DNA of 64,000 nucleotides from Lingula anatina (GCF_001039355.2 NW_019775691.1:280572-344571), one strand, 5' to 3'. Numbered from the stretch's first letter, positions 12,301 through 28,780 are shown. A program made the numbers and translations. The notes: a model not told the origin generated them from the letters alone.

Positions 12301-13468
12301 TAGGCGACGAGTTCCGGCCGTTCACCATGCCAAGTGCTGCGCCGTATCGTCTTGTCCAAACCGTCTTCATCAAACAAACCGTCAAAATGCCCTACCAGAC
12401 CAACGTCCTCATCAAGATGTGGTGGTGTCCTGGTGAACACATGAAAAAATACAAGTGAGTTTATTTCTCTCAAGTGACGTCATAGGGAGATGGCTTCCTG
12501 TCCGTGGCTGGACGGAGATCGGGGGACACCAAAGCATCGTATGAAATCAACGAACTCGGATATGTGTGACAGGAATGGTGGTCCTTTGGAGTGGAAGTCC
12601 GGGGTTACATATGATTCCTACAGTTTAGTGTTAGTCGTAGTAATTGGCCGGGGGTTAGCATTTGGGACGAATGTCGCCTGTGTAAACTAATGGGGAGCGG
12701 ACTACCATTCTTGTGACACCGGCGTCTACAAGCGTAACTTGGCTACAGTTTAAAACTTCTCGTGGTTGTTAAAAAAGATGAAATTCCAAAGTTATTGCGT
12801 ATCATTCTACATAAAATGGTATCAATATTGCTTATTTGTGTTTAAACATTAAATATTTCCATCTGAGAGGTGAAATATTAAAATTAAGATTGTTTCCGGT
12901 TTTTGCTATTAATAATTTAGTTGAAATGTCATTTTAGGATTCAGAGCACGGTGCTTGGTGTTGGACTGCAGAGCTCTTTCAACCAATACGTCTGTCACCG
13001 CCGTCCTTGCACTATTGACGGTAAGTGGGCACCAACTAGATAAGACGGGAATCACTTAATTATTTATCATATATTTATTTATTCATCCACTCAATTATTT
13101 ATTTATTTATTTTTGGTTGGGGCTGCTAGTACTCCTGCAAATATATATATATATATATGTATATATTGGATTGGCAAAGACAAATTTTCGGTCTTAATAC
13201 TTGAGACTAACTTTCCACTCACGTACCCTTTTTTAGATTAGACTTCGGTCAGTGTGTAATTATTTTTTTGTTTTTCTTAGGGCGCAACGTAATCGCCAGC
13301 AACCCCAACCAGCTGCCAATGAACATGTTGACTGTGAACGCGGGAGGCAAACATGAGGAGCTTGATAACATGTATGTCCTGATACGGTGTTGGGGCGGGG
13401 ACTACGATCCCAAAGCCAAGGACTATACCGGAAAGTTTCAATATGGCGCTCTTCTACGACGGGACTAA
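9391..13468 (+). CDS. Secreted protein with acidic DISSDSKA repeats, seven exons, unknown family
   Basis: Exons 9391-9445, 9659-10138, 11011-11267, 11624-11809, 12279-12454, 12938-13020 and 13281-13468 join with GT-AG sites and consistent phases to give 474 residues. Residues 1-22 are a signal peptide (MQHLVPFFVLGLAACALIG then VSG before likely cleavage). Residues about 63-151 are roughly eleven copies of the octapeptide DISSDSKA. The C-terminal 320 residues form a globular-looking region with regularly spaced beta-like hydrophobic stretches, several cysteines and many aromatic residues (for example NQNWNPDNGVVYFYV and KMWWCPGEH). No membrane anchor follows, so it is probably secreted. The repeat could bind calcium or be heavily phosphorylated or glycosylated; that is speculation. 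I do not recognise the family. A polyadenylation signal follows at 13704. Confidence 0.75.
9790..10056 (+). repeat. 24-bp coding minisatellite
   Basis: About eleven tandem units of 24 bp encode DISSDSKA within exon 2 of the secreted protein gene. One unit is shortened to DISS, and synonymous differences (ACATTAGC, ATATAAGC, ACATAAGC) mark blocks of recently copied units. The array length is therefore probably polymorphic. Long open frames on the opposite strand here are by-products of the repeat. Confidence 0.9.
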
Positions 13469-13703
13469 AAAAAAGAGACCAAAGGACTAAACTAGGGCAT
13501 ATCAGATCTTACGCCTTTGTCACTTAATAGGATAAATGAAATTTCTGTTACGGACTACTTAGAACATATCTCGCAATGAAGGCATCTCCAAGTCATCAAT
13601 TGTATCAAACTTGATCATACTCTTGAAAATTGTAGAATTGGATCCCTTGCCCGTAGACATGGCGTATTTTGGCTGTGTCGACTTAATATTTCAATAACCA
13701 TGA

Positions 13704-13709
13704 AATAAA
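13704..13709 (+). terminator. Polyadenylation signal AATAAA
   Basis: AATAAA lies about 235 bp after the stop codon of the secreted repeat protein and is followed by a T-rich, GT-containing stretch (around 13727-13760), as expected of a cleavage and polyadenylation site. Confidence 0.5.
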
Positions 13710-14040
13710 GGAACTCGAGATCCCGATTTGTGACATTTTGTATCATCTTGTATAATACGTTGTAACCATCTTTGCCAGTCGTAAAAACTTCATCAGTCCA
13801 TAAGCATTTACATCAGTTTCTCAAAGTTTGTTGAAAGGATTCTCATATTGAACTTCACGTCAAGCCGATTTCATTTTGCTTTCCATCGTTATAACTTTTG
13901 ATTTAACGGTAAGCATTGCATTGCATACGTTCATTTCTTAGGTAAGCTTGATGCGTGTTAATAGAATTGTCAGCGTCTTCCTCTTGTTTAATAAAGTTGA
14001 GCCACATCAACCCGTGTATGCTATACTTTTGTTGCCATTC

Positions 14041-14462
14041 TTTCGCATCAGTCTACGATCTCTACTAGCCACAATGTGGTCCGTGGCATGATCCACAACG
14101 CGGAATATAATAATTTTAATACTGAGAATGGCCTCATTTTAGAACATTCTGTTTTAGAGAAGGGGTCTCTCAAAAGTTATGGTGATCGGGCTTTTATAAT
14201 CTACGCCCCCAAAGTGTGGAATGACATACCAAATTTTATTAGAAAAGCAGAAGACTTTGACAATTTTAAATCCCTTCTTAAGACCCCCATTTTTAAATCT
14301 GTCTATATCTCTTAGATTTTTTATAAAAATATTTTAATAAGATTGATTTTTAGTAGCGTTAATTTTAAATGGTTCCCAATGAGAGTTTTAGATTTAAATA
14401 TTGTAGTCATTTAAATGATTTTAATTATATTATCCGTTATTGTAAGGCGCCATATAAGAAGC

Positions 14463-14504
<42 letters not shown>

Positions 14505-14505
14505 G
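14041..14505 (+). mobile_element. 3' end of a CR1/L2-like LINE retrotransposon
   Basis: A frame around 14076-14315 encodes the typical reverse-transcriptase C-terminal tail: SYGDRAFIIYAPKVWNDIP, then FKSLLKTPIFKS. It is followed by a 3' untranslated tail with GTAAGGCGCCATATAAGAAGC and an ATT microsatellite (14465-14502). This order (tail motif, TATAAG box, simple-repeat 3' end) is usual for CR1 and L2 clade elements. Only the 3' portion is present, the usual result of 5' truncation at insertion. Confidence 0.75.
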
Positions 14506-15192
14506 ATACGAAGTTTACACAAAAGAATACAAAACAAAAAGAAAACGATTACATAATTTCCCCAGCCAGCTTCATGTAATGATTGGGAAGATTGTGTTTT
14601 TTTCTAATTTTATTAATACCTATAGCTTATGAAGATCAATGGATATAAAAACTTTCAGAAAATGTTTTTGATTCCCTGTGCAATTGTCCTCCTTACATAA
14701 CGCGATCTGAATTGCGAAGCAATTGGAGTTGGTCACTCGATGTTTGTGATTGTTTCACACCACCTGATAATCAGTGAAAGTCTATGGTGAGAAATACAGT
14801 GCAAATTAATCTATATGAAGACATGCGGTGAGGCTGGTGTCCAGTGAGATGACTAGTTAATCAATTACCATGGCAACTAGTAAATATATTGCACTTGTTG
14901 TATCTGATAAAGCTACGAATTGGGAACATTAAAAGACACTGGTTTTGATGTGATTCTTCTGCAAAACTATGCCTTCCAGAATGTTTACTTTGTCGGTGCT
15001 TCAGATTTTGTCATCCAGATTTTGTACAACCTAGTTTCTACTTATGTCATCACTTTCATATTTGGCCAGTGCTTTAGTTTTAATCAGTATTTTTAAAATT
15101 GTCAAGCAAATTCATTTTCGCCAGTATTTTCAGAAGTTGATGATTCATTGGTATTTATCCGACCGCCGTACTCAGGGGCGTTTTCACGGTAT

Positions 15193-15223
<31 letters not shown>

Positions 15224-15469
15224 GGGGGGAGGGGGGGGGGGCAGTTAGAAGTGCTGCTTGCTTTTTCCAAGGATCTCCCATCTTCTCAAACACGTGCATA
15301 CACGAAGACCACTTGGATGTGTTTTGCGTGTGTACACATTGAACCGAGGGCAATGTAACCTTCCTTCCAGAAATAGTTTGTTTGTGAACACGACAACGCC
15401 AGATAAAAAAAAAAAAAAAAAAAAAAAACATACAATTAGCTTTCAGTGCGCATGCGCATGTTGTACGCT

Positions 15470-15477
15470 TATAAAAG
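15470..15477 (+). promoter_or_regulatory. Candidate TATA box, cyclase gene copy 1
   Basis: TATAAAAG sits 130 bp before a strong splice donor (GTAGGA at 15601), which fits a short 5' untranslated first exon spliced to the acceptor just before the NIT exon. The same arrangement recurs in copy 2 at 18413-18420 with its donor at 18544. A CATGCGCATG palindrome precedes it. Transcription start is not demonstrated. Confidence 0.4.
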
Positions 15478-17166
15478 TAATAAGGTGGAGATCCATTGTG
15501 CACTTTACTTATTAGATCCTTCACCACCATAGCTTACGAATGCTCCTGACGAATGCCGCCTGAATGGTAGTAAAAGAACGCCGCATTGAGGAGAAAAAAG
15601 GTAGGACTGGCACAGAAATGCACGTGTTTACCTTTTATACAGTACATAAAATGTCAATTGTAGGATGAACAGCTATTCATAAAAGAATGGAATGATAACA
15701 AATTCAGGTAAATACGGATCTCCTCATAATTCGAAAATAATCCATATTTTTCATGTTATTATCATTAAATGTCGGAGGTGTGCGTTTTCGGAATGTTCTA
15801 CATGTAGTATTGTGCGGTTTCTAGAGTTAACGTATTAATAGGTAAAGACACATCATGTTTAGCTGTCATTTGTCACAACTGTCGTATTCAACATTGTCTT
15901 GATAACAATAGTACGGTTATAACAGGTAACAGACAATCTATCAATTGAGTAAATTGCAAGTGTTTTGCGGACCTAAAAGCATGATAGCGTCACTCCAGGA
16001 TTTATTGGAAAACGGCTTTTCTGCAGCTTATACTCGACCCTTATCTTAATAAATACCATGCAATGGTAATAGAACAGGCAGCTCGATTGAGGGAAAACAT
16101 TCCGAATCTTGTTATAATAGCGTGTCACAACATTGGTGGATCTTAATATTTTTACTGGGGAGGTGGGGAAGCACTTGAGTATTGCTTATGGAGTGAAGTG
16201 AGGGCAATATGTTACAGTTTAAGAGGAGAATGTTTTTTTTTTTCAGACGGACAGAGCGATAGAAAATTGCTTGGCTAAGGGTAATGTTACCCTTCATTAT
16301 CACCCAGATACCATAAGTGAGTTTTTTCCTGCATCTACTTATTCAATAATGCATCTATCTTTGTGCTGATTTAAAACAATAAAATTCCTCGAAAATATAA
16401 AATAACGGCGCTCATATTTCTCGTTGCAATGTATAAGTATAGGCAACTCAAAGCGTTCATCGTCTAATTAACACCTTTCAATTTTGAGGTGAGATAACAA
16501 TCAGTATATTTGGGGCGTAACTTCATCCCTGAACCATATTTTATCACGAAAATTGGCCGAGATGTCCATGAATTATGGGCTACAATCTCGTGCTGTCATT
16601 GTGGTTTAAATATTTTAGTTATGGAGTTATGAGCCCCTTATTACAGAATTTTTATTAAACAAAGGTATTATTTGCTTTATCAACGATAAAATCTAAACTA
16701 AGGCCTTAAAGAAAAATCGCTGGCAGTGTTTTGGATTACTAAATGGTGTCATTAAACCGGCGATGAAACGGTGATCGTGGGTGCTCAGGCAACAAGAAAT
16801 TTGAGAAAGCGATTTTTTCAGTTTTTACCCTAAAATTGCGATTCTGTCGTTATCTGTAAGATGGCGTATGAGTGATAGTTAATGAATTTAGTCACTGAAC
16901 ACTGAGATTTAATTATTACCCAAAAGATTGTATTTAAGGCGGTGAACAAGGAGTTTTGGGAGAAGGGTTACAATATCCTTAAGTAAAGTTTCGATTGTTG
17001 TATCATCTTGATGGGAAGGGTACGAAAAAGAAGAGGAGACCTCCGAAGCTTTTGGTGAGGGGGGGGGGGGAGGATGGCCCACCGTGTCTCCTATTGTATT
17101 AACCTCTGCAAGAAGACACATTTTGGAACTGATCTTCTGTTTCAGATAATCTACAAACCAACTGTC

Positions 17167-18149
17167 ATGGCACAGGAGACAGCGCTCGATGCGCCAAGGA
17201 ATTCAGAGACTCGACTGTCCTGGAGGTTTCCAAAACGCAATCAAGTTGACGTTGTTGGTCCGCAGGCAAGACAGAGCGTTGCCGTGTCCCGGTCTAGCCA
17301 GTGCGACATCCGGGAAGTTGTGGTCGGCACCCAGGAAAAGACGTCATGGCAGACGGGCAAGTTGATAGCCGTTATGGTCGTGCCGTTAGTTTTGTTAGTC
17401 ATCATGGTAGGAATCAACTTCAGCCAGTCATACGAAAATCTGGCCTCTGCAGTCAAGACTGAGAGAAGTCTGGACGTTACCATGGCTGTGACCAATCTGG
17501 TACTGGCCCTGCAGAAGGAACGAGGCCTGACAGCAATGTACCTCAGTTCCAATGGCTCCAACAGCGACGCCTTGGCTACCTTAGATGCACAACGTTCTGA
17601 GACCAACTTGAAGCTTGCCAGCCTTTCACAGTGGCCTCCTCAGATAACACTGGGCAGCAAGATCATCGAAGGTAAACAGGGAAAACTCAAGCTTCAAGAG
17701 GACTTGCAAAAGCATCGGATAACGACAAATGAATTGGGAATCACCGTTCACAGCAGCATCAATTATTACAAATCAATTAACGACCAGTTAATGAACTGGG
17801 GAGAGCAACAATTAAAACTAACATCGGAGGCCGATTTGTGGCCCCTCATCACAGCCAACGGTATGTTCCTTCGCGTGACCGACGCCGCTGGTCTCCAGCG
17901 CGCTCTGGGCTCCACCTTCTTCACAATGTGTGGGTATACCAAAGACAGTTCGGTGTGGTTTTCAAAGCTAGAGGGCCAGGTTGATACCTTGTTACAGTTG
18001 GCTTTCAATTACGACCCCGAGTGTAAAGTCCAGTACGACCTCCTCCATTCAGAACATGCGGACCTGCTTCCTGACCTGCAAAGACAAAAGAAGACCGTGT
18101 TTGGCGATGGATTTGAAGAACTTTGCCGCAATATGTCTACCCACAAACG
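17167..18149 (+). CDS. NIT exon of guanylate cyclase, allelic copy 1 (orphan)
   Basis: This is the same large coding exon as 20132-21114: start codon, first membrane segment and the whole NIT sensory domain, ending at the same GTAAAT donor. It is intact but no downstream exon follows before the N at 18219. Amino-acid differences from copy 2 are few, for example RFPKRN versus RSPKHN, GKQGK versus GKQRK, and LLHSE versus LLRSE. It most likely represents the second haplotype and not a separate gene. Confidence 0.7.
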
Positions 18150-18226
18150 GTAAATATACTAAAAATCTAATTATACTAAAGTAAAATATAAAACAATCTA
18201 ACTTCAATATACAGACTNTATGCACA

Positions 18227-18278
18227 TCACATCCAAGTGGTTTTCGTGTGTATACACACGAAAACCACTTGGATGTGA
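18227..18278. repeat. Perfect 26-bp palindrome beside the assembly gap
   Basis: 18227-18252 is the exact reverse complement of 18253-18278, with no spacer. It starts eight bases after the N at 18219. The right arm matches the corresponding place in copy 1 (near 15302) but the left arm does not occur there. A chimeric read or cloning foldback at a contig end is the simplest explanation. Confidence 0.7.
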
Positions 18279-18887
18279 TTTGCGTGTGTACACATTGAAC
18301 CGAGGGCAATGTAACCTTCCTTCCAAAAATTGTTTGTTTGTGAACACGACAACGCCAGATAAAAAAAACAACATACAATTAGCTTTCAGTGCGCATGCGC
18401 ATGTTGTACGCTTATAAAAGTAATAAGGTGGAGATCCATTGTGCACTTTACTTATTAGATCCTTCTACACCGTAGCTTACGAATGCTCCTGACGAATGCC
18501 GCCTGAATGGTAGTAAAAGAACGCCGCATTGAGGAGAAAAAAGGTAGGACTGGCACAGAAATGCACGTGTTTACCTTTTATACAGTACATAAAATGTCAA
18601 TTGTAGGATGAACAGCTATTCATAAAAGAATGTAATGATAACAAATTCAGGTAAATCCGGATCTCCTCATAATTCGAAAATAATCCATATTTTTCATGTT
18701 ATTATCATTAAATGTCGGAGGTGTGCGTTTTCGGAATGTTCTACATGTAGTATTGTGCGGTTTTTAGAGTTAACGTATTAATAGGTAAAGACACATCATG
18801 TTTAGCTGTCATTTGTCACAACTGTCGTATTCAACGTTGTCTTGATAACAATAGTACGTTTAAAACAGGTAACAGACAATCTATCAA

Positions 18888-19229
18888 TTGAGTAAATTGC
18901 AAGTGTTTTGCGGACCTAAAAGCATGATAGCGTCACTCCAGGATTTATTGGAAAAAGGCTTTTCTGCAGCTTATACTCGACCCTTAATCATACAATTGCC
19001 ACAACTATATCTTAATAAATACCATGCAATGGTAATAGAACAGGCAGCTCGATTGAGGGAAAACAATCCGAATCTTGCTATAATAGCGTGTCACAACATT
19101 GGCGGATCTTCTTTTTTTACTGGGGAGATGGGGGAAGCACTTGGGTATTGCTTATGGAGTGAAGTGAGGGCAATATGTTACAGTTTAAGAGGAGAATGTT
19201 TTTTTTTTTTCAGACGGACAGAGCGATAG
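18888..19229 (+). other. Unrecognised 113-codon open frame in the cyclase 5' intron
   Basis: An open frame without an early ATG (first in-frame Met near codon 13) reads like coding sequence: ASLQDLLEKGFSAAY, then LYLNKYHAMVIEQAARLREN, then LAIIACHNIGGSSFFTGEMG. About 25 bp downstream of the last good codon is a TTTTTTTTTTCAG acceptor followed by a short frame (TDRAIENCLAKGNVTLHYHP) and a GTGAGT donor. The allelic copy near 15949-16260 has a 24-bp deletion and a frame break, which argues for a decaying pseudogene or captured exon. I do not recognise the family. Confidence 0.3.
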
Positions 19230-20131
19230 AAAATTGCTTGGCTAAGGGTAATGTTACCCTTCATTATCACCCAGATACCATAAGTGAGTTTTTTCCTGCA
19301 TCTACTTATTCAATAATGCATCTATCTTTGTGCTGATTTAAAGCAATAAAATTCCTCGAAAATATAAAATAACGGCGCTCATATTTCTCGTTGCAATGTA
19401 TAAGTATAGGCAACTCAAAGCGTTCATCGTCTAATTAACACCTTTCAATTTTGAGTCGAGATAACAATCAGTATATTTGGGCGTAACTTCATCCCTGAAC
19501 CATATTTTATCACGAAAATTGGCCGAGATGTCCATGAATTATGGGCTACAATCTCGTGCTGTCATTGTGGTTTAAATATTTTAGTTATGGAGTTATGAGC
19601 CCCTAATTACAGAATTTTTATTAAACAAAGGTATTATTTGCTTTATCAACGATAAAATCTAAACTAAGGCCTTAAAGAAAAATCGCTGGCAGTGTTTTGG
19701 AGTACTAAATGGTGTCATTGAACCGGCTGAGAAACGGTGATCGTGGGTGCTCAGGTAACAAGAAATTTGAGAAAGCGATTTTTCAGTTTTTACCCTAAAA
19801 TTGCAATTCTGTCGTTATCTGTAAGATGGCGTATGAGTGATAGTTAATGAATTTAGTCACTGAACACTGAGATTTAACTATTACCCAAAAGATTGTATTT
19901 AAGGCGGTAAACAAGGAGTTTTGGGCGAAGGGTTACAATATCCTTAAGTAAAGTTTCGATTGTTGTATCATCTTGATCGGAAGGGTACGAAAAGGAAGAG
20001 GAGACCTCCGAAGCTTTTGGTGAGGGGGGGGGGGGAGGATGGCCCACCGTGTCTCCTATTGTATTAACCTCTGCAAGAAGACACACTTTGGAATTGATCT
20101 TCTGTTTCAGATAATCTACAAACCAACTGTC

Positions 20132-25192
<5,061 letters not shown>

Positions 25193-25863
25193 CCTAGGTA
25201 CAACTTTTCCAGACCTATAATATAACACATTTATCGACGTGGTGAACAAAAGTTGGAACTCGGACTCCAGGTTTTGTTATCAGTGTATAGCCTACATACT
25301 TCGTCTTGATCAGAATCCAAAGGTTTTTCCACTTAATCTACATACATGCAGATAAATGAATTCTGGACTTAAATATGGAATACTTTATTGATAAACACCT
25401 TCATATATAAGATAAGATACTATCATCATATCATAGACTTTATATCTAACTACATCTAATAAAAAAATAAATAGCAGCACAATTATATATATAAACAATA
25501 AAAAAGAAAGTATGTTGAAAACTACCCAAGAAAATTACAGTGACTACAGTCTAATAAAATTAGGCCTACAATAAGTCACGACACGATAACAAGGCACATT
25601 ACCTATAGATACGTGTCTTTAGAGGCTAGAAGGGTTGCGTTTGCGTTTGACGGACGTAGTTGAAAAGATGAAATGTAAATATCAAAACACTTTAATCAAT
25701 ATTACTATTTTACACACGTATTTATTGTGACTGCCGTGAACAGATAATTAATGTAAACAATTATACGCATGGCTGCTGCGTGTATAAACTCACAAAGTAT
25801 AGAATTATATATTGTATATTTTAAATCAGCTATTTATCAACGCATTAATTTATATGAGTATTA

Positions 25864-26409
25864 GAGCGCATTCTCAACGAATTAAGCCAGGCTTTACAAA
25901 GCCGGTGACCTAAAAATGGCGGACGTACATGAAAGAAAAACCGCCTAATCTTTTAATAGTCTCTCCGCCTCTCACACGCCTCCCCACACGTCGTCCCTGC
26001 GGGGTACAGTAATTAAATCTCGGCTCCGAACATTAATATTTCCGTGAATATCTCTGGTGATATTATCTCCGTAGATAGTCGATTCATTGCTGCTCTACGG
26101 GCCAAATTATTCCTTTTTCGTCTCTGTTTTCAAAGATAATAGAACAGAAGAGCTTTTTTCCTTCGATCGCCTTCAGCCGCCATGCTTTCTTCACCACGAG
26201 TTTAACTGATGAGCATGCGCACTTAATATTTCTCAGGTAGCTTCCGCATGGCGAACGGAGACGCGATTTAATTACTGTACCCCGCAGGGACGACGTTTGG
26301 GGAGGCGGAGAGACTATTAAAAGATTAGGCGGTTTTTCTTTCATGTACGTCCGCCATTTTTAGGTCACCGGCTTTGTAAAGCCTGGCTTAATTCGTTGAG
26401 AATGCGCTC
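25864..26409. mobile_element. 546-bp element with about 150-bp terminal inverted repeats
   Basis: The left arm 25864-26020 (GAGCGCATTCTCAACGAATT onward) is a near-perfect inverse of 26264-26409. Both arms contain ATGGCGGACGTACATGAAAG and CCTGCGGGGTACAGTAATTA. Flanks read ATTA on the left and TTAG on the right, so a 3-bp TTA target duplication is possible. The centre has no long frame. It is a typical non-autonomous element with long inverted ends. Confidence 0.75.
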
Positions 26410-26759
26410 TTAGCCTTTATTGGTTGTTCTGCTCACATTGAGGGGAAAGAGGCTTAAGTATAACTTAATTATTTGTCATATTGTTTTCTGTTTTCTATCT
26501 TGGATTCCTCCTCCATCGTGACGTCCATCGCACTTTAAGCCTTGTAATCTAGACGGTTGTTCAGACATAACACGTATCTTTCACTTCCGATAAAGATAGT
26601 TTTAATAAAAGAAAAACTATGAAGGAGCGTGTCTCACTGCACTGGAGGTAGGTGAGACTATTCATTTGCAACGTACAGCCTGTCTTTTTCCGTTCACGTT
26701 GTTAAGTGACAGAACGTCGAGGAAAATGGGGCACCTTTTAACAGAACTATTAACATTAC

Positions 26760-27920
26760 TATTTCAATTTAAACTATTGTTTTTCTTTTTATCAAGAGCT
26801 TATAAAATATGTGGGTATTACCTCCAATATTTCTGTGACTGTCAGTCACCATCATCAGGGGGTAAATGACTAGGGTCATTTCAACTGGAATGAAAATGTG
26901 GTGACCTGGATGTTTGCAGGTATGTTCTCCAAGGGCTGATTTCCAGTTGTTTTTGGCCACTGAATCTTTGTGTCCTTTCATTCTTGTGGCTAATGGTCTT
27001 CCTTTCTCGCCAATGTATTCTCCTTGGCAGGTTCCACATTTGACCGATTATATCACACCACATTGCTCTCCTTGGGTTAGAGGATCCTTGGATTTTACTG
27101 GTGCTTGTCTTATGGTGGAGTTTGATGTTATATTTCTTGTAAATCCGGCTTAGTTTTTCTGACAGACCTTTGCAGTATGGTAATACTATGCTTTGCTTTC
27201 CCGCTCAGTGGGGCCCATTGCATCCTTTTCTTTGTCATGTCTGTTCGTGCCTCTTTTTTCCCTTGTTTTAGTGCCCATTTTGGATATCCACATGCTAACA
27301 GGTCTTTTTCAATCTTCTTCCTTTCTATTTGTTTGTCTTCTGTATCGGATATCACGATCTCACGTTGGTTTAAAAGTGAAGCTGGTACACTAAGTTTTTG
27401 CGAGGTTGGATGGACAGGCCTACCCAACTACCAGACTCGGCACCGAATGATTCAGAATTCACCGGTAAATCGGACCACACTACCCGTTTTCAAGGTGTGT
27501 ATCAGTACGCATTTCACAGTATCAGACGCGACACCGCTCTTACCTAGTACGCGATGTGATAGTGACGATTCTCAGCGGGGTTGAAAAGCATTGCATCACC
27601 ACTCAAAATTCGTTCAGGGTATGATACTGTGTAATGCGATCTGACACACACCTTGAAAACAGGTAGTGTGGTCTGATCTACCGGTGAATTCAGGATCATT
27701 CGGTGCCGAGTCTGGTAGTTGGGTAGGCCTGATGAAGAGACGACCACTGTAAGTAGTGATCTGTGTTCGTGGCTTTCCTGTACACTGTAGTTTTTATCCG
27801 TTCTTTGTCTTTGGTCATCTTTATATCTAGCATTGGCAGAGAACCTTCTCCATCTACCCACATATTTTATAAGCTCTTGATAAAAAGAGAATCAATAATT
27901 TAAATTGATACATACAGAGC
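26760..27920 (-). mobile_element. Degenerate Penelope-like retroelement fragment
   Basis: On the minus strand, 27833-27735 encodes MLDIKMTKDKERIKTTVYRK and TNTDHYLQWSS, the thumb-side reverse-transcriptase motif of Penelope-like elements. After a nested insertion (27415-27731) the frame resumes at about 27414 with HPTSQKLS, then IEKDLLACGYPKWAL, and after frame breaks reaches a GIY-YIG endonuclease stretch near 27050-26920: VKCGTCQGEYIGEKGRPLAT, RMKGH and SALGEH. A stop replaces the expected Tyr before VKC, so it is dead. Inverted copies of about 55 bp (26760-26815 and 27857-27915, core ATCAAGAGCTTATAAAATAT) flank the coding part, as expected of Penelope terminal repeats in inverse order. Confidence 0.75.
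27415..27731. mobile_element. 317-bp inverted-repeat element nested in the Penelope fragment
   Basis: Both ends read CAGGCCTACCCAACTACCAG in inverse orientation and the arms stay similar for over 100 bp (CTCGGCACCGAATGATTC, then ACCGGT, then ACACTACC). The element splits the retroelement codons between TCTTCAT and CATCCAACC on the minus strand. The shared CAT, or TTCAT against TCCAT, may be the target duplication. Its insertion postdates the Penelope copy. Confidence 0.7.
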
Positions 27921-28516
27921 TAATGAAACTGTTCTCTCATCATTATTTCATTCCTTCAGATTATAACTTTGAAAATTTAATGGTATCAAATATTTGTGTG
28001 TAATAAAATGTCCTTAATGATTTGGCTTTGTTCTGTTTTGTACTTTTTTTCTTATTTTTTTTCTAGATGACCCATTTAGTCCATAGCCCCGATCAAGTAT
28101 TTGTTAAAGGGCGTGATGGAGATGGGGAGGCGGTTTTAAAAACCTTACAAAAATGCATTCATAAATGGACGGCTAAATCCGTTCTTTAGTAGTGTACCGT
28201 CTCCAATGTTCGTGTTCACAGTGGTATATATGTAGGCCTATTAATGAATTTGTTAGGTTTCATTACAAATCTGTTGCAGTTATGATAAATCTCCAGGCCG
28301 TAGTCCGTACAGAAAGGGGCAGGGGGGGAGGTAGTCCATTTGAATGTCTCCTAATTTTTTTCACCCCTTGTCCACAGTACTGTACACGCCGTGCACATAC
28401 CCTGCCGCGCGTATATCATGGGCCTTGAGCTCAAACACCCACTCAAACATTTTACTCCCCCCGCGGTCCTGTCGATCGAGAACTGCAGATAGTGTGATCT
28501 ATTGTGTACAAATATC

Positions 28517-28780
28517 TTAGACTGGGTTCCCATACTAAGATCAATCCATCTGGATCGACCTAACTCACTGGGGTTTTACCCTTAATTCCTATCAGCTCAA
28601 GAAGCTTTAATGTCTGTCACGTCTACCGCATCAGCTAGGGGTAAAGATAATTACCCCCTTACAGTTTTACTAGGCGTGACAAACGTTTAAGCCGGTCAGT
28701 TTGATAGCAATTTAGTGAGACACCCCCACCCCAGGGAGATAGATCGATCCAAATATCTGTGGGAATGGTCCCCAAGTCTG
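28517..28780. mobile_element. Degenerate foldback element
   Basis: The left arm (CTTAGACTGGGTTCCCAT, then TGGATCGACC) and the right arm (its imperfect inverse ending ATGGTCCCCAAGTCTG) bracket about 150 bp of unrelated sequence. The GGATCGAYC core resembles the elements at 4539-4797 and 6756-6965. No coding content. Confidence 0.45.

Larger units (their letters stand above)
15290..18170 (+). repeat. Allelic assembly copy 1 of the cyclase 5' region
   Basis: This segment matches 18265-21170 almost base for base, with scattered substitutions and small indels. The two copies meet at a single N (18219). Both contain the promoter-like region, a long intron and the complete large NIT exon. Copy 2 runs on into the remaining exons. 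Divergence of a few percent with shared exon and intron sequence fits two haplotypes assembled in series. A true recent tandem duplication is the alternative, but the N exactly at the join argues against it. Confidence 0.75.

Noticed and set aside
12490-12690. 66-codon plus-strand frame between exons 5 and 6 of the secreted protein
   Set aside because: It lies wholly within the intron between 12454 and 12938; including it would break the phase that joins exons 5 and 6.
15044-15530. Reading frames with poly-Gly, poly-Pro or poly-Phe near 15.2-15.4 kb
   Set aside because: They are produced by a long G run and a poly-A run with no splice or homology support.
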